Assembly (NCBI GenBank): GCA_046758085.1
Contig: JBHHZP010000020.1
Coordinates: forward strand, 1 to 35,524
Reading direction: 5' to 3'
Origin: VRUB01 sp046758085
GTDB lineage: Bacteria; Pseudomonadota; Gammaproteobacteria; Acidiferrobacterales; SPGG2
DNA: 35,524 nucleotides
Below the pieces are notes generated by a model. That model had not been told where the DNA came from and did not search any database. It worked only from the letters and a program-made list of their open reading frames with translations. Numbering within the stretch: position 1 is the first letter of the stretch; each line of letters opens with the position of its first letter. The position numbers and the translations under genes are program-made. Below are positions 8,093 through 16,900 of this stretch, in pieces.

Positions 8093-10351
8093 GTGATCCG
8101 AAAACAAGAAGCACTCGAATACCATTCCGGTGGGCGCAGGGGGAAGATCGAGATAACGCCCACCAAACCAACCCGGACGCAGCGGGACCTAGCGCTCGCC
8201 TACAGCCCCGGCGTGGCGGAGCCCTGTCTCGAGATTAACGCCGACCCGGAGAACGTGTTCAATTACACGACCAAGGGCAACCTGGTCGGCGTCGTCACCA
8301 ACGGCACTGCCGTGCTTGGCCTTGGCGATATCGGCCCGATGGCCGCCAAGCCCGTGATGGAGGGAAAGGCGGTGCTGTTCAAACGATTCGCCGATATCGA
8401 TGTTTTCGATCTCGAGGTGGGCTTGTCCGACCCCGACGAGATAATCCGGGTCGTGCAGGCGCTGGAGCCGACGTTCGGCGGAATAAACCTGGAGGACATC
8501 AAGGCACCGGACTGCTTTTACATCGAAGAAAAGCTGCGCGAATCGATGAACATCCCGGTTTTCCATGACGACCAGCATGGAACAGCCATCATTACGGCCG
8601 CCGCCCTGTTGAACGCGCTTGAGCTTGCGGATAAGGACATATCCAAGGTGCGCGTAGTCTACAACGGTGCCGGCGCGGCCGGGATTGCCTGTGCCGAACT
8701 GTTCGCGGATCTCGGCGTGCGGCGGGAAAACATGATTATGTGCGACTCCGCGGGAGTCATCTACAAAGGGCGCGAACAAGGCATGAATCCATACAAGGCG
8801 CGCCTGGCCTCGGACACATCACTTCGCACCCTGGCCGATGCGATGAAGCGAGCCGACGTATTCATTGGCGTGTCGGTCGCCGGGGTTGTCACCAGGAAAA
8901 TGGTGGCCTCTATGAACGAACGGCCCATTATCATGGCGATGGCCAATCCCGACCCTGAGATCACCTATGAAGATGCCAAGGCGGCACAAAGCGATGTGAT
9001 CATGGCGACCGGGCGCTCGGACTATCCGAACATGGTAAACAATGTGCTCGGGTTCCCGTTCATATTCCGCGGGGCCCTGGACGTGCGGGCGCGCCGGTTC
9101 AACGAAGAAATGAAGATTGCCGCCGTGCACGCGTTGGCCAACCTCGCCAAACGCGGCGTGCCGGATTCGGTGAAGCGTGCCTACGGCGTAGACCGATTGC
9201 GCTTCGGCCCGGAGTATATCATTCCCAAACCGTTCGATCCGCGCGTGCTTACCTGGGTTTCGCCTGCGGTCGCGCAGGCAGCCATGGACAGCGGCGTGGC
9301 ACGCATTGAGATCGATATTGACGAGTACCGTCACCAGTTGGCGTCGCGTCTCGGCCGCAGCCGCGAGGTCATGGGCGGCGTTATTGCACGCGCCAAGAAA
9401 CAGACCAAGCGCATCGTGTTCCCGGAGGGCGAAGAGGAAAAGATTCTGCGCGCCAGCCAGGTGTTGATTGACGAAAACATTGCCCGCCCGATCCTGCTGG
9501 GACGATCGGATATCATCGAGGCAAGAATTAAAGAGCTGGACATGGAATTGCCGGGTGCGTCGGTGGTGTCACCGCGCGCCGCCCCCCAGTTCGACCGTTA
9601 TGCGGACGAGCTCTACAAACTTCGCAACCGCCGCGGTGTCACACTCAGCGAGGCACGGGTATTGATGGCTAACCATAACGTGTTCGGGTCCATGATGGTG
9701 AATATGGGTGATGCCGACGCCATGGTTGCAGGCCTTACCCAGCATTACTCCTCCACCATCCGCCCGGCACTGCAGATCATCCGCACCCGTCCCGGCACAC
9801 ACAAGGTAGCGGGCGTTTACATGATGATCTTCAAAAATGATGTCAAGTTCTTCGCCGATACCACGGTCAATATCGAACCCACCGCGGAGGACCTGGCAGA
9901 GATTGCCATAGAAGCGGCCGAGGTCGCTCGCCGGTTCAATGTTGAGCCACGCGTCGCCATGCTCTCGTTCTCCAATTTCGGCAGCACCCACCATCCGCTG
10001 ACGGAGAAGGTGCGGCTGGCCACCGAGCTCGTGCGTAAACGGGCACCGGCGCTAATCGTAGATGGCGAGATGCAAGCCGATACGGCGGTGATGGAGGACA
10101 TTCTCACCGAGACCTATTCGTTCAGCACGCTCAAATCACCGGCAAATGTGTTGGTCTTTCCGACCCTGGACGCGGGCAACATCGCCTACAAGCTCATGCA
10201 ACGGCTGGGGGGCGCCGAGGCGATCGGACCGATCCTGACGCGCTTGCGCAAACCGGTGCACGTACTGCAACGCGGGGCCGAGGTGGACGAGATCATCAAC
10301 ATGGCGGCGGTTGCAGCCGTCGAAGCGCAGGAGGAGGAAGCTGGCCGCTGA
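8093..10351 (+). CDS. maeB: NADP-dependent malic enzyme with C-terminal phosphotransacetylase-like domain
   Basis: 752-aa cytoplasmic enzyme converting malate to pyruvate and CO2 with NADP+, supplying NADPH and linking the TCA cycle to pyruvate. The N-terminal malic domain has Tyr37 (LAYSPGVAEPC), Lys92 (EGKAVLFKRFADID) and metal ligands Glu134-Asp135 and Asp160 (FHDDQHGTAI). The NAD(P)-binding domain follows with YNGAGAAGIACAEL. From about residue 430 (KKQTKRIVFPEGEEEKILRA) a PTA_PTB domain runs to the end; in MaeB homologues this is known as a regulatory, acetyl-CoA-sensing module rather than an active transacetylase. The start is GTG with GAGAGG about 9 nt upstream. nudL follows 80 nt downstream. 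Confidence 0.96.
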   Translation: MIRKQEALEYHSGGRRGKIEITPTKPTRTQRDLALAYSPGVAEPCLEINADPENVFNYTTKGNLVGVVTNGTAVLGLGDIGPMAAKPVMEGKAVLFKRFADIDVFDLEVGLSDPDEIIRVVQALEPTFGGINLEDIKAPDCFYIEEKLRESMNIPVFHDDQHGTAIITAAALLNALELADKDISKVRVVYNGAGAAGIACAELFADLGVRRENMIMCDSAGVIYKGREQGMNPYKARLASDTSLRTLADAMKRADVFIGVSVAGVVTRKMVASMNERPIIMAMANPDPEITYEDAKAAQSDVIMATGRSDYPNMVNNVLGFPFIFRGALDVRARRFNEEMKIAAVHALANLAKRGVPDSVKRAYGVDRLRFGPEYIIPKPFDPRVLTWVSPAVAQAAMDSGVARIEIDIDEYRHQLASRLGRSREVMGGVIARAKKQTKRIVFPEGEEEKILRASQVLIDENIARPILLGRSDIIEARIKELDMELPGASVVSPRAAPQFDRYADELYKLRNRRGVTLSEARVLMANHNVFGSMMVNMGDADAMVAGLTQHYSSTIRPALQIIRTRPGTHKVAGVYMMIFKNDVKFFADTTVNIEPTAEDLAEIAIEAAEVARRFNVEPRVAMLSFSNFGSTHHPLTEKVRLATELVRKRAPALIVDGEMQADTAVMEDILTETYSFSTLKSPANVLVFPTLDAGNIAYKLMQRLGGAEAIGPILTRLRKPVHVLQRGAEVDEIINMAAVAAVEAQEEEAGR

Positions 10352-10375
10352 CAGCGCGGAACTGTGTGATATATA
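10348..10375 (+). promoter_or_regulatory. candidate extended -10 promoter for nudL
   Basis: CTGACA (10348-10353, 5/6), 16-nt spacer, TATATA (10370-10375) preceded by TGA, i.e. an extended -10 'TGn'. It overlaps the maeB stop codon and would start nudL transcription near 10382, about 50 nt before its ATG. Confidence 0.42.
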
Positions 10376-10431
10376 AACGTTTCGCCCATACGTGTTCGGT
10401 GTCAGGCCATCGACGTAAGAGATAATCCGAT

Positions 10432-11067
10432 ATGCGCGAGCTTGTGGTAAATCGCCTGGCGAAATCGAGCCGCGCCGGAACCGCAAACGGTCCCGCGCGT
10501 GTCGGCGACCTCAAGCCTCTCTCCGGCGCCGAAGCAAGCCGCTCATTGATACCGGCGGCGGCGCTGGTCCCGCTTGTCGACCGCCCCGGCGGTATGACAC
10601 TGCTACTCACGCAACGCACAAAGCATTTGCACGACCACGCCGGCCAGATAAGTTTTCCCGGAGGCCGGGTCGAGGCGCACGACGAAAGCCCGATAGCGAC
10701 CGCACTGCGGGAGACCAAGGAGGAGATCGGACTTACTCCCGAGTTCGTAGAGGTGGTCGGCTATCTCGATCTCTATGAGACCGGTACCGGGTTCCTCATT
10801 ACCCCCGTTGTGGGCATTGTGTCTCCGGGGTTTACGCTGGCGCCGGACGAGTTCGAGGTCGCCGATATTTTCGAAGTGCCGTTGAGCTTCGTGCTGGACC
10901 CGCGCAACCATCGCCGCAAATCGATGTTCTATAAAGGCACCAAGCGGACCTACCATGTCATCGAGTATCGGGAGCGCTACATCTGGGGCGCCACGGCCGG
11001 GATGCTGATCAATTTGTACAAAAAGCTGAGCAACGATCCAGGCCCCGCCATCCAGTCATCGCCGTAA
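10432..11067 (+). CDS. nudL: Nudix hydrolase, CoA pyrophosphatase (NudL-like)
   Basis: 211-aa Nudix enzyme predicted to split CoA or acyl-CoA into 3',5'-ADP and 4'-phosphopantetheine. The CoA-subfamily signature LLTQRT...HAGQISFPGG lies at about residues 58-78 and runs straight into the Nudix box, with GG 77-78, Glu85 and RETKEEIG 93-100. The Glu residues of the box bind the catalytic metal. Length and layout match E. coli NudL (YeaB). The N-terminal 40 residues are variable. The ATG at 10432 has only a weak purine-rich site upstream. It follows maeB on the same strand but has its own promoter candidate. The next gene is convergent. Confidence 0.93.
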   Translation: MRELVVNRLAKSSRAGTANGPARVGDLKPLSGAEASRSLIPAAALVPLVDRPGGMTLLLTQRTKHLHDHAGQISFPGGRVEAHDESPIATALRETKEEIGLTPEFVEVVGYLDLYETGTGFLITPVVGIVSPGFTLAPDEFEVADIFEVPLSFVLDPRNHRRKSMFYKGTKRTYHVIEYRERYIWGATAGMLINLYKKLSNDPGPAIQSSP

Positions 11068-11072
11068 CTTCC

Positions 11073-11097
11073 AACGCAAAGACCCAGAGACGCGAAG
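11073..11097. repeat. solitary AACGCAAAG-type intergenic repeat
   Basis: AACGCAAAGACCCAGAGACG at 11073 onward, just after the nudL stop. The same word family occurs three more times in this window, at 27642, 27741 and, inverted, at 28081-28096, always between genes. It is a dispersed intergenic repeat of unknown function. Confidence 0.55.
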
Positions 11098-11118
11098 TCT
11101 TAGGCGCTCTTAAGTTTT

Positions 11119-11142
11119 GATCAACGCGCTCGCGTTGCGATC
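11119..11142. terminator. hairpin between convergent nudL and flavoprotein genes
   Basis: GATC-AACGCG / CGCGTT-(GC bulge)-GATC, a stem around a CT centre, located in the 192-nt gap where nudL (plus) and the GcvT-type flavoprotein (minus) converge. There is no clear T tract on either side, so a bidirectional terminator role is only suggested by position. Confidence 0.3.
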
Positions 11143-11259
11143 GCAATGAAAACGGAAATGGTGTAACGAAAAGAAGCGTCGACTTCTCCGTCACCGGCCC
11201 ACAATGGTCTCAGGAATAACACTATATTGGATTTGAGCCCTCGATCTCCTGTCACCGGC

Positions 11260-13674
11260 TCAGCCCCTCATCTTCCCCCCCGACGGATCATAGAGACACC
11301 CGCTTACGGGTCGCGCGAGGTAGCGCTCACCGAGTATCTCGATCTCGAATACATTATACGCTGCCCCAAGCTCGGTGGGCACATACCCAAGCGCCACAGA
11401 GGCGCCTACGCAGTGGGCGAATCCTCCGGAGGTCACCCAGCCGACCACTTTGCCGTCGTGCGAGATAGGCTCGTCTCCGATGACGTCGGTGTCAGCGGTA
11501 TCGACAACGAAGGCCATGAGCCGTCGCGCGGGAGCTTCGTCCTTTTCCTTCAGCACCGCATCGCGGCCGATGAATTCGCCCTTCGCAAGATCGACAAAGC
11601 GCATTAACCCGGCTTCGCTGGGACTGTAAATCGGGCGAAACTCACGCGCCCAGGTACCAAAGCCCTTCTCCAGCCGCAACGCGTTGAGCGCACGGGCACC
11701 AAAGTGCCGAAGACCCAGGTCCGCACCGGCCTCGAGCAAGCGGTCGTAGAGCGCGAGCTGATAATCGGAACGCACCCAGATCTCGTACCCCAATTCCCCC
11801 GTAAAACTGATGCGCCCCACCCTGGCGGGCAACACTCCGAGATCCAGCTGCCGGAAGGCCAGGAACCGAAAGGCCTCGTTTGAGACGTCCTCGTGAGTTA
11901 GTCTGGACAAGAGCTCTCGGGACCGCGGACCGGCGATCGAGAAACCGGCGAGCTCTGTGCCGAGTGCACGCACGCTCACACCGGTCGCCGGGCGTTGCTG
12001 TTCAAACCAGCGCATGTGGTAGTGCTCGGCGATGCCCGATCCGAACACATAGAAGTGCCCCGGTGCTGTCTTGACCAGCGTGAAGTCGCCGATGAGCTTA
12101 CCGTCAGGGTTGAGCATAGGCGCCAACACCAACCGCCCCTCGCGTGGCATGCGCCCCGCAAGAAGCCTGCTCAGCCAAACCTCAGCGCCGGGACCCGTGA
12201 CTTCGTACTTCGCGAAGGTCGAGGTCTCGATGAGACCCACCGCCCCGCGCACCGCCCGGCATTCCTTGCCGACGGGCCGGTGGGCGTTGGATCGCCGGAA
12301 CGTCACCTCCTCGACGGGCTCCGTGCCTTTCGGCGCGAACCACAGCGCGTGCTCGAGACCGTACGCCACGCCGAACACGGCGTTGTTCGCTTTGAGCCGG
12401 CTGTAAACGGGCGTTGTGCGCAGCGGCCGCGCCGCCGGTAGCTCTTCATTGGGAAACGTGATCTGAAACCGTCTCGAATAATTCTCACGCACTTTGGCGT
12501 TGGTGTAGGCCATGGTCGCCCAATCGCCGAAGCGCGCGACGTCCATCGCCCACACATCGAAGCCCGGATCGCCGTGCACCATCCAGTTCGAGAGCGCCAG
12601 CCCCACGCCACCGCCTTGGCTGAAACCGGCCATGACTCCACAGGCCAACCAGAAGTTTTTCAACCCGCGTACCGGGCCGATCAGCGGGTTGCCGTCAGGT
12701 GTGAACGTAAACGGGCCGTTGACGATTCGCTTGATACCCGCACGCTCGAACGCGGGAAAATGCGAAAATCCGATCTCCAGGCTCGGCGCGATGCGGTCGA
12801 CATCGGCGGCAAGCAGCTCATGGCCAAAGTCCCAAGGCGTCTCACGCTCTGACCACGGTACGCCGGCCTTCTCGTATGTGCCCATGAGCATTCCGTTGCC
12901 TTCCTGGCGCATGTAGATCTCCCCCTCGAAATCGATCGCATGCAACAGCTCTTGCTCGCGCTGCGTTAATTCGGGCATATCTTCAGTCACGATATATTGA
13001 TGCTCCATGGCGAGCACCGGGAGCTCGAGCCCGACCATACGACCGACCTCCCGTGCCCACAGACCGCCCGCATTGACCACATGCTCGGCACGGACATGGC
13101 CCTTATCCGTAATCACATCCCAGGTGCCGTCCGCGCGAGGCTTCAGGTCGGTGACACGGGTGTGCCGATAGATTTCGGCCCCACCGCTACGCGCAGCTTT
13201 GGCATAGGCCTGAGTAACACCGGATGGGTCGACGTGCCCTTCGATGGGATCATAGAGCGCGCCAACGAAAAAGCGTTTTTCCATCAGCGGAAAGAGCTTC
13301 GCCGCTTCCTCCACGGAGATAACCTCAGTCTGCATGCCGAGATAGCGCCCGCGAGCGTGGACAGCCTTGAGCCAATCCATCCGCTCCGTCGTGGCGGCGA
13401 GCATCACGCCCCCGGTAAGATGCACGCTGCAGGACTGACCCGAGATTTCCTCGATCTCCTTGTACAGATTGATGGTGTACGCCTGAAGCTTAGCAACATT
13501 GGGATCGCTGTTAAGGGTGTGCATGCCGCCGGCCGCGTGCCAGGTGGAACCCGATGTCAGTTCCCCGCGCTCCAATAGCACGACGTCTTTCCAGCCTAGC
13601 TTGGCGAGATGGTACAGGACACTGCACCCGACCACCCCACCACCAATAACGACCACTTGAGCGTGAGATTTCAT
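11260..13674 (-). CDS. FAD-dependent oxidoreductase with GcvT domain (dimethylglycine/sarcosine dehydrogenase-like)
   Basis: 804-aa two-part enzyme. Residues 1-365 form a DAO-type FAD domain with dinucleotide motif GGGVVG at 11-16. STWHAAGG includes His46, which aligns with the His that carries covalent FAD in dimethylglycine and sarcosine dehydrogenases. A short FAO_M linker domain follows, then GCV_T (about 430-700) and its C-terminal barrel. Relatives oxidatively demethylate N-methyl amino acids and pass the one-carbon unit to tetrahydrofolate bound in the GcvT part. The start at 13674 (MKSHAQVVVIGGG) is chosen because the upstream 41 codons show no conservation-like features. lutC lies 240 nt upstream on the same strand. 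The exact substrate (dimethylglycine, sarcosine or another methylamine) cannot be fixed. Confidence 0.92.
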   Translation of the reverse strand: MKSHAQVVVIGGGVVGCSVLYHLAKLGWKDVVLLERGELTSGSTWHAAGGMHTLNSDPNVAKLQAYTINLYKEIEEISGQSCSVHLTGGVMLAATTERMDWLKAVHARGRYLGMQTEVISVEEAAKLFPLMEKRFFVGALYDPIEGHVDPSGVTQAYAKAARSGGAEIYRHTRVTDLKPRADGTWDVITDKGHVRAEHVVNAGGLWAREVGRMVGLELPVLAMEHQYIVTEDMPELTQREQELLHAIDFEGEIYMRQEGNGMLMGTYEKAGVPWSERETPWDFGHELLAADVDRIAPSLEIGFSHFPAFERAGIKRIVNGPFTFTPDGNPLIGPVRGLKNFWLACGVMAGFSQGGGVGLALSNWMVHGDPGFDVWAMDVARFGDWATMAYTNAKVRENYSRRFQITFPNEELPAARPLRTTPVYSRLKANNAVFGVAYGLEHALWFAPKGTEPVEEVTFRRSNAHRPVGKECRAVRGAVGLIETSTFAKYEVTGPGAEVWLSRLLAGRMPREGRLVLAPMLNPDGKLIGDFTLVKTAPGHFYVFGSGIAEHYHMRWFEQQRPATGVSVRALGTELAGFSIAGPRSRELLSRLTHEDVSNEAFRFLAFRQLDLGVLPARVGRISFTGELGYEIWVRSDYQLALYDRLLEAGADLGLRHFGARALNALRLEKGFGTWAREFRPIYSPSEAGLMRFVDLAKGEFIGRDAVLKEKDEAPARRLMAFVVDTADTDVIGDEPISHDGKVVGWVTSGGFAHCVGASVALGYVPTELGAAYNVFEIEILGERYLARPVSGCLYDPSGGKMRG

Positions 13675-13914
13675 GGTTTTGTGAAGCGCAGTGTGTGTTG
13701 GTGTGTCGCCTACGGCGACGATTATTTTGAGCCCGGTTCTGCCTGGCGGTACCAAATATGCAGTCGTCCTGCGTTTCTGCAGTCGTCCTCCATCCATGGA
13801 GTCGGGCGCTCTCCGCGTTCTTTCCAGGGCTTTTCTTTAGATATAGTGCACACGCCGGTGGCAGAGTGGCCGAGGGGTTCACCAAATAAATCTAGCGTCT
13901 TGGCGTTTGAGTCG

Positions 13915-14571
13915 TTAACCCCGAACGAGAATGACATGCAGGCTGCGTGGCCCGTGGGCGCCGAGCTGGATGGTCTGCTCGACATCGGCCGTGCGCGATG
14001 GACCGGTAATAAAGTTAATGGTGCGCGGCATCGCGGCGAGTTCGCTACGCAGCCGCGACCACACGTCCTCGATGTGGGCCACGATCTGGTCGCGGCGTAA
14101 CACCACGATATGGACATCAGGCAAAAAGTTGAGCGTGGTGGGGCTTTCGCGACCCGAGACCAGCACCAGGCTGCCGATCTCCGCCACAGCCGCGAAGGCG
14201 CCGGTGACGGTCACGTGGTCCTCGCGCCGGGCGATGCGGCGCTCGATCTTCAGCGACGCCGGCCAGTCCATCTGCGCCAGCGCAGGCGCGGACGCCATCA
14301 CCACCTCCAGTGGCAACGCCTGCGCCGACAGATAATCAACGACGGCGCCGGGCACCGCGGCGAGCGATGATACGCGTGCCGCGGTGCCGGCAACCGCTTC
14401 CAGCTTGCTGACAAATCGCGCGGCGAGGTCTCCTTGCAGTGCCGGTTGAACGTGGACCGGATGCCGCCCCAGCCGCTCATCGAGCATCTGGCTCACGCTG
14501 TCCTCGAGCGCACCCGTGCGTTTGAGCGAGCGGCGAATACTCGCCAGGATCTGCTCGCGTGCGTCGCTCAT
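13915..14571 (-). CDS. lutC: LutC-like LUD-domain protein, lactate utilisation
   Basis: 218-aa LUD-domain protein, third member of the LutABC (YkgEFG-type) complex that oxidises L-lactate to pyruvate. It starts MSDAREQILASIRRSLKRTG, a typical LutC N-terminus, and contains VTGAFAAVAEIGSLVLVSGR and FLPDVHIVVLRRDQIVAHIE, and ends in the conserved INFITGPSRTADVEQTIQLG region. Its ATG overlaps the lutB stop in an ATGA junction (14568-14571), so translation is likely coupled. The reading frame stays open upstream to 14889, but that part is antisense-free coding of lutB in another frame and is not used. Confidence 0.93.
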   Translation of the reverse strand: MSDAREQILASIRRSLKRTGALEDSVSQMLDERLGRHPVHVQPALQGDLAARFVSKLEAVAGTAARVSSLAAVPGAVVDYLSAQALPLEVVMASAPALAQMDWPASLKIERRIARREDHVTVTGAFAAVAEIGSLVLVSGRESPTTLNFLPDVHIVVLRRDQIVAHIEDVWSRLRSELAAMPRTINFITGPSRTADVEQTIQLGAHGPRSLHVILVRG

Positions 14572-15995
14572 GGGCGCTGCCTCCGGTGTGCCCGGCACCA
14601 CGCGCTCTGAAAGGTGCGCAGTCCGGGCGCCGGCATGTCGCGCGCGCGCGTCCAGCCCCCGGCCAGGGGCAGATAACGGAAACGGCCGCGCTTGCGCCCC
14701 AGCGCCCCCAGTAACCGGATCGCGGCGGCGCTCGCCGTACGGTACAGCCACGGGCGCTTGGCGAGGAAGGCCCACACCCCTAACCCCCAGCGCGTGCGCG
14801 GCGGTGTGAGCCGCTCCTCGAACTCGTGCACACGCAATGCACGCAGCATGCCCGGCAACGGAATACTCATCGGGCAGACCTCCTGGCAACGCCCGTTGAA
14901 CGTGCAGGCATTGGGCAGGTTGCGCGCTTCCTCAAGGCCGACCATCAGCGGCGTGAGCACCGAGCCCATGGGACCGGAGTACACCCAGCCGTAGGCATGC
15001 CCGCCAACAGCGCTGTACACCGGGCAATGGTTCAGGCACGCGCCGCAGCGAATGCAGCGTAACATCTCGCGGAACTCATCGCCCAGCATGCGTGAGCGGC
15101 CGTTATCGACGAGCACGACGTGAAACTCCAGCGGTCCATCCAGATCATCGCCTCTGCGCGGGCCGGTGGAGAACGTGGTGTAGCTCGACATCTCCTGGCC
15201 GGTGGCGCTGCGTGCGAGCAAACGCAGAATCGTGGTCACGTCTTCCAAGGTCGGCACGACCTTCTCAATGCTTGCGGTGACGATGTGCACGCGCGGCAGC
15301 GTGTTCGTCAGGTCGCCGTTGCCTTCGTTGGTCACGATCACGGTAGAACCGGTCTCGGCGATAAGAAAGTTCGCCCCGGTTATGCCCACATCGGCGCTTA
15401 GAAACGCCTCGCGCAAGACCTCGCGCGCTTCGTTGACGATGTCGGGTATCTCGGTAACGCGCTCTTCGCGACCGTGCTTGCGATGATGATCGTGGAACAG
15501 CTCGGTGATCTGGTCGCGGCTCTTGTGCACCGCCGGCGCGATGATGTGGCTCGGCGGCTCCTTGGCAAGCTGGATGATGTACTCGCCGAGGTCGGTTTCG
15601 ACGACCTCGAAGCCGGCGGCCTCCAGCGCTTTATTGACGGCAATCTCCTCGCCCACCATGGACTTACCCTTGGTGATGCGCCTGGCGTTGGCCCGGCGGC
15701 ATAGGTCCACCACGATCGCGCGGGCCTCCTCCGGTGAACGCGCCCAGTGCACGTGGCCACCATGCGCCATTACCCGGGATTCAAAACGTTCGAGATAATA
15801 GTCGAGGTGGGCAAGCGTATGCTCTTTGAGCTCACGCGCCGCTTCACGCAGCTCCCCGAACTCAGGCAGCGCCTCGATTGCCGCCAGGCGCTTGTCGACG
15901 AAGCCGCCCTTGGCATTGGCGAGCGCCTTTTGCAGCTTGATGTCCTGCAAAGCCACGGTGGCCCGCGCCCTGAAGGCATGCGCATTCGATTTCAC
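14568..15995 (-). CDS. lutB: LutB-like iron-sulfur protein, lactate utilisation
   Basis: 475-aa protein with an N-terminal LUD domain (about 65-300; ITKGKSMVGEEIAVNKALEA, ADVGITGANFLIAETGS) and a C-terminal ferredoxin-like region. The first cluster motif is CIRCGACLNHCPVY. The second, CTFNGRCQEVCPM, is the variant common in proteobacterial LutB/YkgF proteins. It should pass electrons from lactate within the LutABC complex. Residues after about 420 are basic and variable. It overlaps lutA and lutC by 4 nt on each side (ATGA junctions), so the three are one translational unit. Confidence 0.95.
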   Translation of the reverse strand: MKSNAHAFRARATVALQDIKLQKALANAKGGFVDKRLAAIEALPEFGELREAARELKEHTLAHLDYYLERFESRVMAHGGHVHWARSPEEARAIVVDLCRRANARRITKGKSMVGEEIAVNKALEAAGFEVVETDLGEYIIQLAKEPPSHIIAPAVHKSRDQITELFHDHHRKHGREERVTEIPDIVNEAREVLREAFLSADVGITGANFLIAETGSTVIVTNEGNGDLTNTLPRVHIVTASIEKVVPTLEDVTTILRLLARSATGQEMSSYTTFSTGPRRGDDLDGPLEFHVVLVDNGRSRMLGDEFREMLRCIRCGACLNHCPVYSAVGGHAYGWVYSGPMGSVLTPLMVGLEEARNLPNACTFNGRCQEVCPMSIPLPGMLRALRVHEFEERLTPPRTRWGLGVWAFLAKRPWLYRTASAAAIRLLGALGRKRGRFRYLPLAGGWTRARDMPAPGLRTFQSAWCRAHRRQRP

Positions 15996-16774
15996 GTGGG
16001 CTCCTCGCCTTCACCGACCGCGAACGTGGCCATCTCGGCCAGGATCTCGGCGACGTGATAGACCTTGACCGCACTACCCTGGCGTTTCAGGCGACCGGCG
16101 ATGTTGAGCAAACAACCCAGGTCGCCGCCCAGTACGGTGTCGGCCCCGCTCGCTTTTATGTTGTCCTGCTTATCGGAAACCATGCGCGCGGAGATTTCGG
16201 GATACTTGACGCAAAAGGTTCCGCCAAAGCCGCAGCACACATTGGCATCTTTCATCTCCGCCAGTTTCAACCCGGTGACACCAGCAAGCAGTCTACGGGG
16301 TTGCGCGTGAATGCCGAGCTCGCGCAACCCGGAGCAGGAATCGTGGTAAGTCACGGTATTTTCGAATCGCGCGCCGATATTGTCTGCACCCAGCACGTCC
16401 GTCAGGAAGCTCACCAACTCATAACAGCGCTCGGCCAATGCTTGCGCCCGCTCCTGCCAACGCGCGTCGGTCACAAAAAGCTGCGGGTAATGCAACTTCA
16501 GCATGGCCGCGCAGGAACCGGAGGGCGCCACGACATAATCAAACTGCTCGAACGCCAATATGACTTGCCGGGCGATATCCTCGGTGTCTTTGAGATCGCC
16601 GCTGTTGTAGGCCGGCTGCCCACAGCAGGTCTGGGCCCTGGGCACCTCGACCTTGCAGCCGGTATCTTCCAGCAGCTTCACGGCGGCAAAGCCGATATTC
16701 GGTCGCCACAAGTCAACGAGACAGGTCACAAAGAGTCCGACACGCGGCTTGTCTTTTGTCTCTTCGTTACTCAT
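15992..16774 (-). CDS. lutA: LutA-like CCG-domain protein, lactate utilisation
   Basis: 260-aa member of the LutA/YkgE family with two cysteine-rich CCG domains: TCCGQPAYNSGD near residue 50 and CCGFGGTFCVKYPEIS near residue 185. Additional Cys occur in TCLVDLWRP and APSGSCAA. In this family the CCG motifs bind an iron-sulfur cluster and the protein resembles GlpC/heterodisulfide reductase subunits. First gene of lutABC. No canonical Shine-Dalgarno is obvious before the ATG. The 126-nt gap upstream carries an inverted repeat and a TATACT -10-like word (complement of 16841-16846), so the operon probably has its own promoter. Confidence 0.95.
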   Translation of the reverse strand: MSNEETKDKPRVGLFVTCLVDLWRPNIGFAAVKLLEDTGCKVEVPRAQTCCGQPAYNSGDLKDTEDIARQVILAFEQFDYVVAPSGSCAAMLKLHYPQLFVTDARWQERAQALAERCYELVSFLTDVLGADNIGARFENTVTYHDSCSGLRELGIHAQPRRLLAGVTGLKLAEMKDANVCCGFGGTFCVKYPEISARMVSDKQDNIKASGADTVLGGDLGCLLNIAGRLKRQGSAVKVYHVAEILAEMATFAVGEGEEPT

Positions 16775-16800
16775 GGCGAAAGGTGCTGGCGAGTGTGGGC

Positions 16801-16840
16801 TGGTTTTTTGTCATCTGCCCATGCGCGCAGGAAAAAACCA
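16801..16840. promoter_or_regulatory. inverted repeat in the lutA leader
   Basis: TGGTTTTTT (16801-16809) and AAAAAACCA (16832-16840), a perfect 9-bp inverted repeat with a 22-nt loop, between the M48 stop and the lutA start. On the minus strand it immediately follows the TATACT -10-like word. It could be an operator or the terminator of the M48 transcript. Confidence 0.4.
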
Positions 16841-16900
16841 AGTATACCATCGCGCCCCGATGATACCGCGCCTCGGGAAGGGACTCGGGGAAAATGCCGC

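Noticed and set aside
13705..13719. GTCGCC-TAC-GGCGAC hairpin upstream of the flavoprotein gene as a terminator for lutC
   Set aside because: The strand on which lutC is transcribed has no T run after the stem, and it lies only about 30 nt before the next start codon.
13857..13877. tRNA-Ser/Leu-like string (GGTGGCAGAGTGGCCGAGG) near the end of lutC
   Set aside because: Only a D-arm-like stretch is present; no anticodon arm, T arm or acceptor pairing follows. Probably chance, at most a remnant.
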